Origin: JAPYTU01 sp036166735
Lineage (GTDB): Bacteria; Bacteroidota; Bacteroidia; Cytophagales; MED-G16
DNA: 11,240 nucleotides
Assembly: GCA_036166735.1 (NCBI GenBank)
Contig: JAYZHG010000072.1
Coordinates: forward strand, 1 to 11,240
Direction of reading: 5' to 3'
Made by a program: the position numbers and the translations under genes. The notes beneath the pieces were generated by a model, which was not told the origin of the DNA, did not search any database, and saw nothing but the letters and a program-made list of their open reading frames with translations. Numbering within the stretch: position 1 is the first letter of the stretch; each line of letters begins with the position of its first letter. Shown one piece after another: positions 1 through 8,400 of the stretch.

Positions 1-5
1 ATAGT

Positions 6-620
6 ATGAGAATTATTATTATTTCATTTTTTTTAATATTCTTTATTTCTTCTCAAAATAAAGCTCAAAATCTATTAAATGAATTAGAGTCCATTGAATC
101 TAATAACATTCCTCTATTGCCTGAAAAATTTTTAGTAACTAAAAAAATATTTTGGGGAAAAAAAGGATTAATGAGAAATTTTAATCGTTTTAAATTAACT
201 CCTGAAAACAGACAAAATGAACTCAAACTTAGAAAATCTATGTTTAAAGCTCATCAAATATTAGGTTTCGTTACTTTAGGAGAAATGTTGGTCCAAGGTA
301 TCATCGGTTCTCAGTTATACAAAGGAAATATGGATATAAAGAATGCTCATGAAACTATGGGAATGATGGTAAACATTACCTATTTCACCAATGCTGCTAT
401 ACCTCTTTTTTCTCCACCAAAAATGTTTAACGAACGTAAAGGATTAAGCAATATTAAACTTCATAAAATTTTAGCAATAGTACATTTTTCAAGTATGGTA
501 GCAACAAATATACTTGCCCGTAAAATAAATACTAATTATGATCTTAAACCATACCATAGAGCTGCAGCTTATACTGCATTTGGATCTTATGCTGCAAGTA
601 TGATAGTTATTAAATTCTGA
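6..620 (+). CDS. Four-helix membrane protein with cytochrome b561-like histidine pattern
   Basis: This 204-residue protein begins with a hydrophobic signal-like segment (residues 1-20). After a soluble stretch come four probable membrane helices at about 84-103, 116-136, 152-171 and 185-203. Each helix starts with a histidine: H83 (HQILG), H115 (HETMG), H153 (HKILA) and H184 (HRAAA); H160 lies inside helix 3. In an antiparallel bundle, H83/H153 would lie on one membrane side and H115/H184 on the other, which is the two-heme arrangement of eukaryote-type cytochrome b561. Heme binding and electron transfer are therefore inferred, not shown by a clear family match. The gene is followed after 2 bp by a YceI-family gene, so the two are probably co-transcribed; E. 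coli has a comparable b561-like yceJ next to yceI. The ATG at 6 is only 5 bp from the window edge, so a start further upstream cannot be excluded, although the signal peptide fits this one. Confidence 0.75.
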   Translation: MRIIIISFFLIFFISSQNKAQNLLNELESIESNNIPLLPEKFLVTKKIFWGKKGLMRNFNRFKLTPENRQNELKLRKSMFKAHQILGFVTLGEMLVQGIIGSQLYKGNMDIKNAHETMGMMVNITYFTNAAIPLFSPPKMFNERKGLSNIKLHKILAIVHFSSMVATNILARKINTNYDLKPYHRAAAYTAFGSYAASMIVIKF

Positions 621-622
621 TA

Positions 623-1177
623 ATGACAAAAAATTATTTTTCAATAATTATTATTTTATTATGTACCACAAATTCTTTTACACAAGAAATTCAGCTAAAA
701 AAGCTGTATGCAGATAAAAATAAATCAGATATCACGTACGCTATGAACCATCCTCTACACTCTTGGAAAGGAATAAGTAATGATATGTTATCAGTTATTC
801 TTTTAGATACATCAAACATGGAAATCAATGAATTAGCAGTTGTTGTAAAAATTGCATCATTTGACAGCAAAAATAGCAACAGAGACTCTAATACCATCGA
901 AGTAACAGAAGCTCTAAAATATCCAAACGTAAGTCTTTCAAGTAATTCAATAAAAGAAATTAATAATACATTAACTGTAAAAGGAACATTAAAATTTCAT
1001 GGTGTAAGTAAAGAAATCATATTTGACGCTCAAAAAGAATATGTAACAAATGAAATTAAAGTAACAGGTAATTTTGAAATACTAATGACTGATTTTAAAA
1101 TAAAACCACCAAAATTACTAGGAATAACAACCGATAAGGATATTAAACTATCTTTTACTGTATTTTACAAACTATAA
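623..1177 (+). CDS. YceI-family periplasmic lipid-binding-like protein
   Basis: This is a 184-residue exported protein with a signal peptide at about residues 1-20 (cleavage probably near SFTQ). The remainder resembles the YceI lipocalin-like beta-barrel: a short first strand with SWKG (47-50), the central block at 79-103 (SFDS, then NRD, then EALKYPNVS), a strand with GTLKFHGVSKEI (121-132), and a C-terminal FKIKPPKLLGI segment (158-168). YceI proteins bind isoprenoid lipids such as polyisoprenoid quinones in the periplasm, and some respond to stress; the ligand here is not visible. The length fits the family. The start lies 2 bp after the upstream membrane-protein stop, implying an operon. 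Its 3' end is only 13 bp from the end of a convergent gene, with no hairpin terminator visible between them. Confidence 0.85.
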   Translation: MTKNYFSIIIILLCTTNSFTQEIQLKKLYADKNKSDITYAMNHPLHSWKGISNDMLSVILLDTSNMEINELAVVVKIASFDSKNSNRDSNTIEVTEALKYPNVSLSSNSIKEINNTLTVKGTLKFHGVSKEIIFDAQKEYVTNEIKVTGNFEILMTDFKIKPPKLLGITTDKDIKLSFTVFYKL

Positions 1178-1190
1178 TATTTCCAATTAA

Positions 1191-2159
1191 TTACTTTAAA
1201 AGCGTTTTGGTCATAAATTCATTTGCAAAAACAAAGGATTTTTCTCTTGATACAGGATTACCTCCAAAATTTATTCCTCTTTTAACACAAAACATTAAAC
1301 CCAATTTCTGTAAAAATGGATTTGACATTGGAATATTAAAATAATTCATCAGCACATTTCCATCTTTTGTTAATCTAAATTTACATTCAGTAAAATTATA
1401 TGCTTTTTCATTTACAATAACTGGAGAATTTCTATCAAAGGAATGATGAGAATCTTCGTAAATAGTAATATCAATATTTGCTTTATTTTTTAATTTTTCA
1501 ACCAACTCATAGCATGGTTGAGAAGGAGTCCAATTATCTAGTTCTCCAATTAAAATATGGATTGGAGACTGAGAAAATTCAATATTTTCAGGATCTATAA
1601 AACAAGGCGGATAAAATGCGAGATGTGAAGCAAAACTTAAATTTTTATTTATTGCATTTTTAAGTGGCAACCAAGCTGAAAATAGAGTTACTCCTCCACC
1701 TAAACTCCAACCAGTGATTGATATTCTTTTTTTATCTATTCTAGGATGGTTAGATAAAATCTCAAGAGCCTTATATGCATCCAAAATCATAGCTGCAATG
1801 GTAACTTCAGTTTGAGAACCAACAGTAGATTTAATTCCTCTGCTTTTAAAGCTATTTAATTCAAATGTTGCTATCCCCATCTCTTGATACATTTTTAGAT
1901 ATTTATAATGATGTTCTCCCCATCCCAAACTACCAGCAACTCCAATAATTAAAGGGTATTTTTTTTGAGAATTCAAAGTATCATCTGGAATAAAAAGATT
2001 ACCATATACTTCTTGTTTCTCCTGATTTTCAAGATTTGTTATAACATCATTAAAAGAGAAAGGATTTGCACTTTGAAAAGAAATTTTTTCAACTGTATCC
2101 TGAGAATAAAGGTTAATAGAAATTATAAAATAAAATACTATAAACAATAATTTTTTCAT
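1191..2159 (-). CDS. Exported alpha/beta hydrolase, dienelactone hydrolase-like
   Basis: This 322-residue protein has a signal peptide at about residues 1-19 (ending NLYSQ) and an alpha/beta-hydrolase fold. The nucleophile elbow is GWSLGG with Ser152. The likely acid is Asp208 in the stretch HILIGELDNWTP, and the likely catalytic histidine is His239 in EDSHHSF. The oxyanion region is probably the GVAGSLGWGEHH stretch at 73-84. The family resembles dienelactone hydrolases and related acyl hydrolases, but classical dienelactone hydrolase uses cysteine, whereas here serine is in place, so a carboxylester or acyl hydrolase in the periplasm is the safer call. The substrate is unknown. The gene follows the SnoaL-like lipoprotein on the same strand by 35 bp and has its own GATAATCGTAGATT box 6 bp before the ATG. 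It converges with the YceI gene. Confidence 0.85.
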   Translation of the reverse strand: MKKLLFIVFYFIISINLYSQDTVEKISFQSANPFSFNDVITNLENQEKQEVYGNLFIPDDTLNSQKKYPLIIGVAGSLGWGEHHYKYLKMYQEMGIATFELNSFKSRGIKSTVGSQTEVTIAAMILDAYKALEILSNHPRIDKKRISITGWSLGGGVTLFSAWLPLKNAINKNLSFASHLAFYPPCFIDPENIEFSQSPIHILIGELDNWTPSQPCYELVEKLKNKANIDITIYEDSHHSFDRNSPVIVNEKAYNFTECKFRLTKDGNVLMNYFNIPMSNPFLQKLGLMFCVKRGINFGGNPVSREKSFVFANEFMTKTLLK

Positions 2160-2165
2160 CTCTAT

Positions 2166-2179
2166 AATCTACGATTATC
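2166..2179 (-). promoter_or_regulatory. GATAATNGTAGATT box before the hydrolase gene
   Basis: On the minus strand this reads GATAATCGTAGATT and ends 6 bp before the ATG at 2159. The same 14-mer (one free position) stands at the same distance before two other genes of the run. TAGATT resembles the Bacteroidota -7 element TAnnTTTG. The upstream TTTTGAA half, present at the other copies with exact spacing, is shifted here (TTTTGATTT directly abuts the box), so this is the weakest copy as a two-part promoter. Confidence 0.45.
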
Positions 2180-2194
2180 AAATCAAAATAAAAC

Positions 2195-2731
2195 TTACAT
2201 TAATCCAAGTTGTTGATAAAAAGCCAAATTATCCATAAAATCCTGTTCCTGTGCTATTTTTCCATCTTTCATTTTAACAAGCGTAGTACCACTAATATCC
2301 ACTTTTTTTCCACTAGCAGGGATTCCAAAAAATTCACCATCGTGTGTACCCTTAAAATTCCAATGTTTTACAATTTTATCTCCTTGTCCAAAAGCATCAA
2401 TAATTGTGAATTCAGCATCAGAAAATCCAGTTAAATAGTTATTGTAATATGCTTTAAATCCCTCAATTCCAACAATATTTTCTGGAGCTACAACTGCAGT
2501 AACATTTTCATCAAAATAAGTTTCATTTACAAGGTCGATTTCTCTGTCATTAATTACTTTATCCCAGACAGTTTCATACATTTTTAAATTATCAGCCAAT
2601 TGTTTTTCAGCTTTTTCTAATTCAAGGTGTTTTGCAGAAGGATTATTACAATTTGTTATAGTAAATAACAAGAATAGAACAAAAATTCCTCTAAAAAAGA
2701 TTCTAGTTGATTTTATAATTATATTATTCAT
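2195..2731 (-). CDS. SnoaL-like (NTF2-fold) ester-cyclase-type lipoprotein
   Basis: The 178-residue product begins with a hydrophobic segment (residues 12-27) that ends in TITNC, giving a probable lipid-modified Cys28; Asn at the -1 position is not the commonest lipobox residue. A charged linker (33-50) leads to a SnoaL-like/NTF2-fold domain at about 50-178. The features of that family are the first helix with YETVWDKVINDRE, the turn YFDENVTAVV, the GIEGFKAYYNNYLTGFSD segment, the strand WNFKGTHDGEFFGIPASGKK (123-142), and the ending KIAQEQDFMDNLAFYQQLGL. The family holds polyketide cyclases and many uncharacterised stress or scavenging proteins; a reaction cannot be assigned. The protein is probably anchored in the envelope. 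It sits between the MORN-repeat gene and the serine hydrolase, with an upstream copy of the repeated promoter-like element 25 bp from the ATG. Confidence 0.85.
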   Translation of the reverse strand: MNNIIIKSTRIFFRGIFVLFLLFTITNCNNPSAKHLELEKAEKQLADNLKMYETVWDKVINDREIDLVNETYFDENVTAVVAPENIVGIEGFKAYYNNYLTGFSDAEFTIIDAFGQGDKIVKHWNFKGTHDGEFFGIPASGKKVDISGTTLVKMKDGKIAQEQDFMDNLAFYQQLGLM

Positions 2732-2756
2732 AGTTTAAATTTTTATTTAATTGAGT

Positions 2757-2786
2757 AATCTACTACTATCTAAGAAAAATTCAAAA
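2757..2786 (-). promoter_or_regulatory. Repeated promoter-like element before the SnoaL-like gene
   Basis: On the minus strand this reads TTTTGAA, 9 bp, then GATAGTAGTAGATT, one mismatch from the copies upstream of neighbouring genes. TTG at the left and TAGATT at the right are separated by 19 bp, as in Bacteroidota -33/-7 promoters. It lies 25 bp from the ATG, so a short leader of roughly 20 nt is predicted, unlike the other three copies. Confidence 0.55.
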
Positions 2787-2820
2787 GATGAAATTAATTA
2801 TAACAGATGTTTATTTAATT

Positions 2821-3078
2821 CTAATTATCACTAATTAGTTTTCCACCTTTATAGGTTGACTCCCAGTCTAATTTACCATTAGATTTCCATCCTCTTAATA
2901 ATCCATTTGATTTTCCATCTTTATATGTTCCTTCAAATCTTAATTGCCCATTATCATACCATCGCTGATATAAACCATCTCTCTTTCCATCTTTCTTATA
3001 ATACTTTTTTCCAATTTTTCCATTTTGATGATAGATTTCATTTAATCCATTATCATTCTTAATATTTTTACTTTTCAT
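2821..3078 (-). CDS. Small MORN-repeat protein
   Basis: This 85-residue protein consists almost wholly of MORN-type repeats of about 22-24 residues: 14-36 (EIYHQNGKIGKKYYKKDG...), 37-60 (YQRWYDNGQLRFEGTYKDG...) and 61-82 (LRGWKSNGKLDWESTYKGGK...). The NG-x-L and TYK-D/G-GK positions recur in each. This repeat variant is annotated in databases as MORN_2 or 'YwqK-like antitoxin', but no toxin partner is present and such a role is not supported here. There is no signal peptide or lipobox, unlike its neighbours, so the product is probably cytoplasmic, or it is a shortened relative of longer exported MORN proteins. The repeats probably form a small beta sheet for protein or membrane contact. The ATG at 3078 is the only methionine and lies 6 bp after the conserved upstream box. 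Confidence 0.8.
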   Translation of the reverse strand: MKSKNIKNDNGLNEIYHQNGKIGKKYYKKDGKRDGLYQRWYDNGQLRFEGTYKDGKSNGLLRGWKSNGKLDWESTYKGGKLISDN

Positions 3079-3084
3079 ATATTC

Positions 3085-3114
3085 AATCTACCATTATCAA
3101 AGCAGATTTCAAAA
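3085..3114 (-). promoter_or_regulatory. Repeated promoter-like element before the MORN gene
   Basis: On the minus strand this reads TTTTGAA, 9 bp, then GATAATGGTAGATT, ending 6 bp before the ATG. TTG and TAGATT are 19 bp apart, matching Bacteroidota -33/-7 spacing. Counting from TTTTG through the first codons, it matches the copy before the deacetylase gene at 39 of 44 positions by hand alignment, including the GAATAT spacer and first eight coding bases. Confidence 0.6.
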
Positions 3115-3123
3115 GGAGGGTCG

Positions 3124-4014
3124 TTAAAAAAAATGAAATATTTTTCTTATTTCTTCATCGGTTGGTTGTTTACCATACTCACATATTTCAAAAAATTCAA
3201 CATATTTTATCTGTGACAAATCACTATTATTATACCATTTACCAATTATCATCTTATCATTATCGTCCCAATTTCTTTGGGGAGCATATCTCTTTTTTAG
3301 CCAAATTAATCTTTTATCAGGATTTGTTGGAATCTCATTCTCTTCAATTCCATTCGTCCATGGTAACCATTCAAACATTTGGGATTCATGAGCAGCTAAA
3401 GCTTCAATCTTTTGGTCAATAACCTCATCAATTATTACAGAAATATCTTTTCTAAATGGATATGGTTTTTTAAAACGATCTTCAACATATAAAAATATTG
3501 GGTTTTTTTTCAATGGAGGTGTCTCAGGAACAATATTAGGAACAATAACCATATACGCTGCATCCTGCATCAAAATTCCAGTATTTCTATGATCAGGATG
3601 ATAATCATTTGGCCGAGGTCCAATAACAACATCAGCATCCCACTCCCTAATTTTTTTAATTATTTGATTTCTTATATATAGTTTAGGTAGAAGCTCACCA
3701 TCATGATTATCTAAAACATCATATTCTACCCCCAATATCTTACCTGCTTTTTTTGCCTCCATTCTTCTTCTTTTAGCAAGCATGCCTCCTCCAATTTTTT
3801 GATGACCTGCATCTCCATTTGTTAGTGATAAAAATTTTATTTTATGACCCATTTTAGATAGTAAAGCTGCAGTACCACCAAATCTAATATCGCAATCGTC
3901 AGGATGAGCTCCAATTACAATAATATTAATAGATGTAGTTCCATTGTTAATTCTTTGAGATATCAACAAATGTGAACTAAATAAAATAAAAAAAAGTATT
4001 AACAATCTTTTCAT
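3124..4014 (-). CDS. Exported PIG-L (LmbE-like) family deacetylase
   Basis: This is a 296-residue zinc-dependent deacetylase of the PIG-L/LmbE family, which removes N-acetyl groups from glucosamine-type sugars and related compounds. A signal peptide covers about residues 1-20 (ending LLISQ). The zinc site begins with AHPDD (36-40), giving His37 and Asp40; the third ligand is His142 in the motif PNDYHPDHRNT (135-145). The family segment GDAGH lies at 67-71 and the basic KRRRMEA at 81-87. The length fits the family. Export to the periplasm points to a sugar or glycan substrate rather than a thiol-biosynthesis role such as BshB, but the substrate is not visible. It follows the ADP-ribosylglycohydrolase-like gene by 75 bp and carries its own promoter-like element 6 bp before the ATG. 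Confidence 0.9.
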   Translation of the reverse strand: MKRLLILFFILFSSHLLISQRINNGTTSINIIVIGAHPDDCDIRFGGTAALLSKMGHKIKFLSLTNGDAGHQKIGGGMLAKRRRMEAKKAGKILGVEYDVLDNHDGELLPKLYIRNQIIKKIREWDADVVIGPRPNDYHPDHRNTGILMQDAAYMVIVPNIVPETPPLKKNPIFLYVEDRFKKPYPFRKDISVIIDEVIDQKIEALAAHESQMFEWLPWTNGIEENEIPTNPDKRLIWLKKRYAPQRNWDDNDKMIIGKWYNNSDLSQIKYVEFFEICEYGKQPTDEEIRKIFHFF

Positions 4015-4020
4015 ATATTC

Positions 4021-4050
4021 AATCTACAATTATCGATGTACATTTCAAAA
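4021..4050 (-). promoter_or_regulatory. Repeated promoter-like element before the deacetylase gene
   Basis: On the minus strand this reads TTTTGAA, 9 bp, then GATAATTGTAGATT, ending 6 bp before the ATG at 4014. The 19-bp gap between TTG and TAGATT fits the Bacteroidota -33/-7 pattern. A start site 4-7 nt after the -7 box would place the mRNA 5' end at or near the ATG. Confidence 0.6.
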
Positions 4051-4089
4051 AAGAAGATTACTAAAATAAAATACCACAACTATTATTCT

Positions 4090-5415
4090 CTATTTATTGA
4101 TTGTAGGTATATACCATAAATTTTTCTTCAAATCAATGCCACCTTTTAATTCTTCGATGATTACTCGATCTATAATCGCAATACCTTTTTCTGCCATATT
4201 AGAAAAATCATCAATTTCTCTTGTAAAATTTTGACGTGTTCTATGAATATTGTACTTATCTAAAAATGTTCTATTAAAAATCTTTTCTACTCCATCCTTA
4301 CCTATCATAAAACCTAATAATCCTCCCCAAGTAGCTGTTGGATTATCTGAATCCCATCCAGCCAATGAACCAATTTTAATCGTTTCAATTAAATCTCCTT
4401 CTCCACAAAAAAGGCTTACCAAACTAGCAGCAAAATTTATGCCTGCAGCAAAACAGCCATTACAATAAATATTCCTCGATGTAAGATCATAACCATCTTT
4501 ACCCTCAACTTGATACCTTTGATAAATATTATCTCTAATACTTTCCCATTCCATACCAGTTAAATATTCAGATTTTACATAATCATACATCTTAGCTGAA
4601 TAAGAATCTTCTGGTAAAATTTTTCTTGATTGATCGGCCATCCACATTAAATTTTCTTTTATAGTTTTCTCCTTATCAATACTTGATGCTAAAGAATGCA
4701 TCGAAACATAAAACTCAGAAATCCACTGTGCATTATATCTTGCTGTTGTCTGAATAGGTAATTTTGCCATTTTTATTGCCATATCAGGCCGAGAAGGAGC
4801 AAACAAACCAAATATTTCAGTTGTTAATTGTGCATCTATCATATCATAATCTGGATTTATTTCAGGATTACTAGTTTCTGGAGGTATTATATCTTGCTTC
4901 ATTAAGTCGAATGCTCTTTGATTAGAAACCCACAAAAAATTTTCTTCTTCACTCCTGATGTGTTTGATCCACCCATCCCTAATTTGCACTCCTGTTAATA
5001 AAGATGTTTTATTTACAAAAAGAAGCTCCTGATACATATACTCAATATCTGTATCATCATCCGCTGGCCATACACCATTCTGCTCAAAAACAAAATCAAT
5101 AGTTGGAGACAAGTTGCTTGGTTTAGGATTAAAAATACTTGGTAAATCAGGCTTTCCCCAATCATCTCTAGTATAAAATTGACCGGTTTTTATTTCTCCA
5201 ATGTTACCTATTTTATCCATTTCAGTAACTAAACCTGTCATATTAGCAATACACTGAGCAAGCCAAAACCCTTCTAACTTATTAATATAATCAGTTCTAG
5301 AAATAACAAAATCAGTATCCTTAATAATATAACCTTCAGCTTCTACAGCCCTATCTGAATTAGAAACGTTTTTGCATGAAAACATCAATAAACATATAAA
5401 AATATACTTTTTCAT
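4090..5415 (-). CDS. Exported ADP-ribosylglycohydrolase-fold lipoprotein
   Basis: The 441-residue product starts with a lipoprotein signal peptide, CLLMFSC, with Cys14 as the probable lipidation site. The body resembles the ADP-ribosylglycohydrolase (ARH/DraG) fold: an N-terminal helix YINKLEGFWLAQCIANMTG (43-61) in the place of the usual 'GALLGxAxGD' segment, an acidic DDDTDIE metal-site motif at 119-125, and the C-terminal GWDSDNPTATWGGLLG (353-368), equivalent to the D-x-D-T-x-A-x-x-G-A motif of metal-binding ARH enzymes (Asp355, Asp357). Classical members act on cytoplasmic ADP-ribosyl proteins, whereas this one is predicted to sit on the outside of a membrane, so another N- or O-glycoside substrate is possible. 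The start lies 4 bp after the stop of the BNR-repeat gene, so co-transcription and close coupling are likely. Family membership is fairly sure; activity is inferred. Confidence 0.82.
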   Translation of the reverse strand: MKKYIFICLLMFSCKNVSNSDRAVEAEGYIIKDTDFVISRTDYINKLEGFWLAQCIANMTGLVTEMDKIGNIGEIKTGQFYTRDDWGKPDLPSIFNPKPSNLSPTIDFVFEQNGVWPADDDTDIEYMYQELLFVNKTSLLTGVQIRDGWIKHIRSEEENFLWVSNQRAFDLMKQDIIPPETSNPEINPDYDMIDAQLTTEIFGLFAPSRPDMAIKMAKLPIQTTARYNAQWISEFYVSMHSLASSIDKEKTIKENLMWMADQSRKILPEDSYSAKMYDYVKSEYLTGMEWESIRDNIYQRYQVEGKDGYDLTSRNIYCNGCFAAGINFAASLVSLFCGEGDLIETIKIGSLAGWDSDNPTATWGGLLGFMIGKDGVEKIFNRTFLDKYNIHRTRQNFTREIDDFSNMAEKGIAIIDRVIIEELKGGIDLKKNLWYIPTINK

Positions 5416-5419
5416 ATGT

Positions 5420-8400
5420 TTATAAATAACGATTAAATTCCTTTTTGAGTTTATCTAAACTATTTGTATAACCTAATAACTCATCTTTAAGAAGTTTAAA
5501 AACTTCCCTAGATCCCTTAGTTGGTAATCCATCTCCACTCTCAACACTTTTCCTTAAATAGGCAAGCCTATTATTTACTCTTATAGGAAAATTTAAAGGA
5601 TCTTGACCACTTTGATTTTTCACCTGATAAATACTTGACTCAATAATTTCAAGCTTAGATATTAACATTTTTATTTTAGCTGATCTGTTAGAAGATTTTT
5701 TAGAAATAATACTATCTAAATGCACCTTCATATTCCTTATTTCTATAACACTTCTATTAGCCAAATCTGTTTGATTTCTAATTTCCATAGCAAAATTAAA
5801 CTGAACATTAATATCATCATCTGATACATGTATTCTTGGGTCCTTAATTAAATCTACAGAGGTTTCATACTTTTCATTATTAATTGTCATCTCTATTATA
5901 TATTTTCCAGGAGGTGCAATAGGTCCTAATTGAGGTCTTGCTGACCATATTATCATACCTTCAAATTCTGTAGCCCCAGGATATCTAAGATTCCATATAT
6001 ATGTATGTAATCCTTTTTTCATTGAAGGATTTTTATTATCTGAACCATACCAAGAAGATTCTTCTTCTGAAGCATCTTTTTCTATTAATCCCTCTTTTTC
6101 TAATACAACATTTCCTTTTTGATCAAGAATTTTAATATTTAAAGAAGTTGCATCATCTGGTAAATAATATTTAATTTCTGCATTTTGTACACGTCTAGCA
6201 GCATAATATGTATCATAGAGATGAGGTTTATTAAGATCAACTTCAGACATCTCTCTTATTGGAGATATGTCATCTAAAATATAGATTGATCGACCATGCG
6301 TTCCAACAACAATATCCTTATCAGTAACAATTAAATCAGAAATTTGTGTATCAGGCATATTTAAACTTAATGAAGACCAATTATCTCCATTATCATAAGA
6401 TACCCATACTCCATGTTCTCCACCTGCATATAATAATCCAGAAACAATTAAATCTTCTCTTACAACATGAATAAAATCATCTTTTCTTATACCATTAACT
6501 ATTAAATCCCAAGTTTTACCATAATCAGATGTTTTCCATATATATGGTTTCCTATCATCCATTTGATACCTCTTAGCTGCTATATAAGCAGTTCCTGGAT
6601 TATGCGTAGACTCTTCAATAATACTAATTCTTGTATCTTTTGGCATATCCTTTGGAGTGATGTTTTGCCAAGTTTTTCCATGATCCGTTGTTATATGAAC
6701 AAGACCATCATCAGAACCAGCCCAAATTACATTTTCATCATAATTTGATGGTGCCAATGCAAAAACCGTAGCATATATCTCAGGTCCATTCATATCATTA
6801 GTTATTATTCCTCCAGTATCACCTAAAGTATTTGGGTCATCATAAGTAAGATCAGGACTAATTTTAGTCCAACTTTGACCATCATCTTCTGATACCCATA
6901 CATGTTGTGAACAGGTATATAATTTATTAGCATTTAACGGAGAAAAAACTATAGGAAATGTCCATTGCCATCTTTCAGGTAAAGCACTTGAAGGTTCACC
7001 AGAAAAAAATCTTGGATAAACCTGGATATCTCTTCTATAACCATTACTTCTATCATACTTTGTTAGAAGAGCTCCCTGACTACCAGCATAAAACCAGTCC
7101 AATTTATTTGGGTGTTGACTTATGTAACCCGATTCTCCACCACCTATAGCATAATAATATTGTTTATGCGGTCCTCTAGCTTGCTTAAAATTCCAACCTT
7201 CAGAAGGAATGCACATAGTAGAATTATCTTGCTGAGCACCACAAATCATATAAGGAAAATCTCTAGTTACCATGATATGATAAAATTGAGAAGTAGGAAA
7301 ATCTAAATCTGTCCAAGATTCTCCTCCATTTACTGAAACACAACCACCCCCATCATTAGCATTTACCATACGCATAGGATTTTGAGGATCTATCCATAAA
7401 TCATGATTATCACCATGAGGAACAATAATTCTCTTATCAAAAGTTTTTCCTCCATCAACCGACTTATAAAATCCAGTATTTAGTGCATATACTGTATTCT
7501 CATCTTTAGGATCAGCATAAATTCTGCTATAATAAAATGCTCTTTGTCTTAATTTTCTTTCATCATTAATTAATAACCACGTGCTTCCCGCATCATCAGA
7601 AGTATATACTCCCCCATCATTTGCCTCTACAAGAGCCCATAATCTATTTGAATTAACTGGAGAAACGGTAATACCTATCTTACCTAATGGTCTACTAGGA
7701 AGTCCAGAATTTTCTGAAATATCCTCCCATGATTTTCCTCCATCAATAGTTTTATAAATACCGCAATCTGGACCACCACCAAGCATTTTATAAGGTGTTC
7801 TATACACCTGCCAAAAAGTTGAGTATAAAACATCAGGATTATTAGCATCCATAACTAAATCGATAGCACCTGCTTTTGTACTTTTAAATAATATTTTATT
7901 CCAATTCTTACCTCCATCAGTAGATTTAAAAACTCCTCTCTCAGGATTCTCACCATATGGATGACCAAGTGCAGCAACATAAACAATGTCTGGATTCGTT
8001 GGATGAACCCTAATTTTGGATATAGCTTGAGTTTCTTCTAAACCAATATGTTCCCATGTTTTTCCAGCATCTATAGATTTATATACTCCATCACCTTGCA
8101 TAATATTTCCTCTTAGTTCAGTTTCACCCATACCTATATAAACAACATCAGGATTTGAATTAGAAACAGCAACTGCTCCCACTGAAGAACTCTTTAATTG
8201 ACCATCTGTCACTGGTTTCCAAGTTTGTCCACCATCAATAGTTTTCCATAATCCTCCCCCAACAGCACCGAAATAATATTCGTTTATTCTAGAAGAAGAT
8301 CCAGAAACAGCAATTGATCTACCTCCTCTATCGGGCCCTATATTTCTCCATTCCAAATGATTAATTAGGCTATCTTTATTATAAAATGATTGTAGATTAA

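Noticed and set aside
691..897. Minus-strand reading frame of 68 codons opposite the YceI gene
   Set aside because: It lies wholly inside a well-supported YceI domain gene, has no family features, and looks like a shadow frame.
2821..3078. Toxin-antitoxin system suggested by the 'YwqK antitoxin' label of MORN-repeat proteins
   Set aside because: No toxin-like gene is next to it; the neighbours are a deacetylase and a SnoaL-like lipoprotein.
8386..8396. GATTGTAGATT on the plus strand near the BNR gene start as another copy of the repeated box
   Set aside because: It lies within coding sequence, on the strand opposite to the gene, and lacks the GATAAT half.
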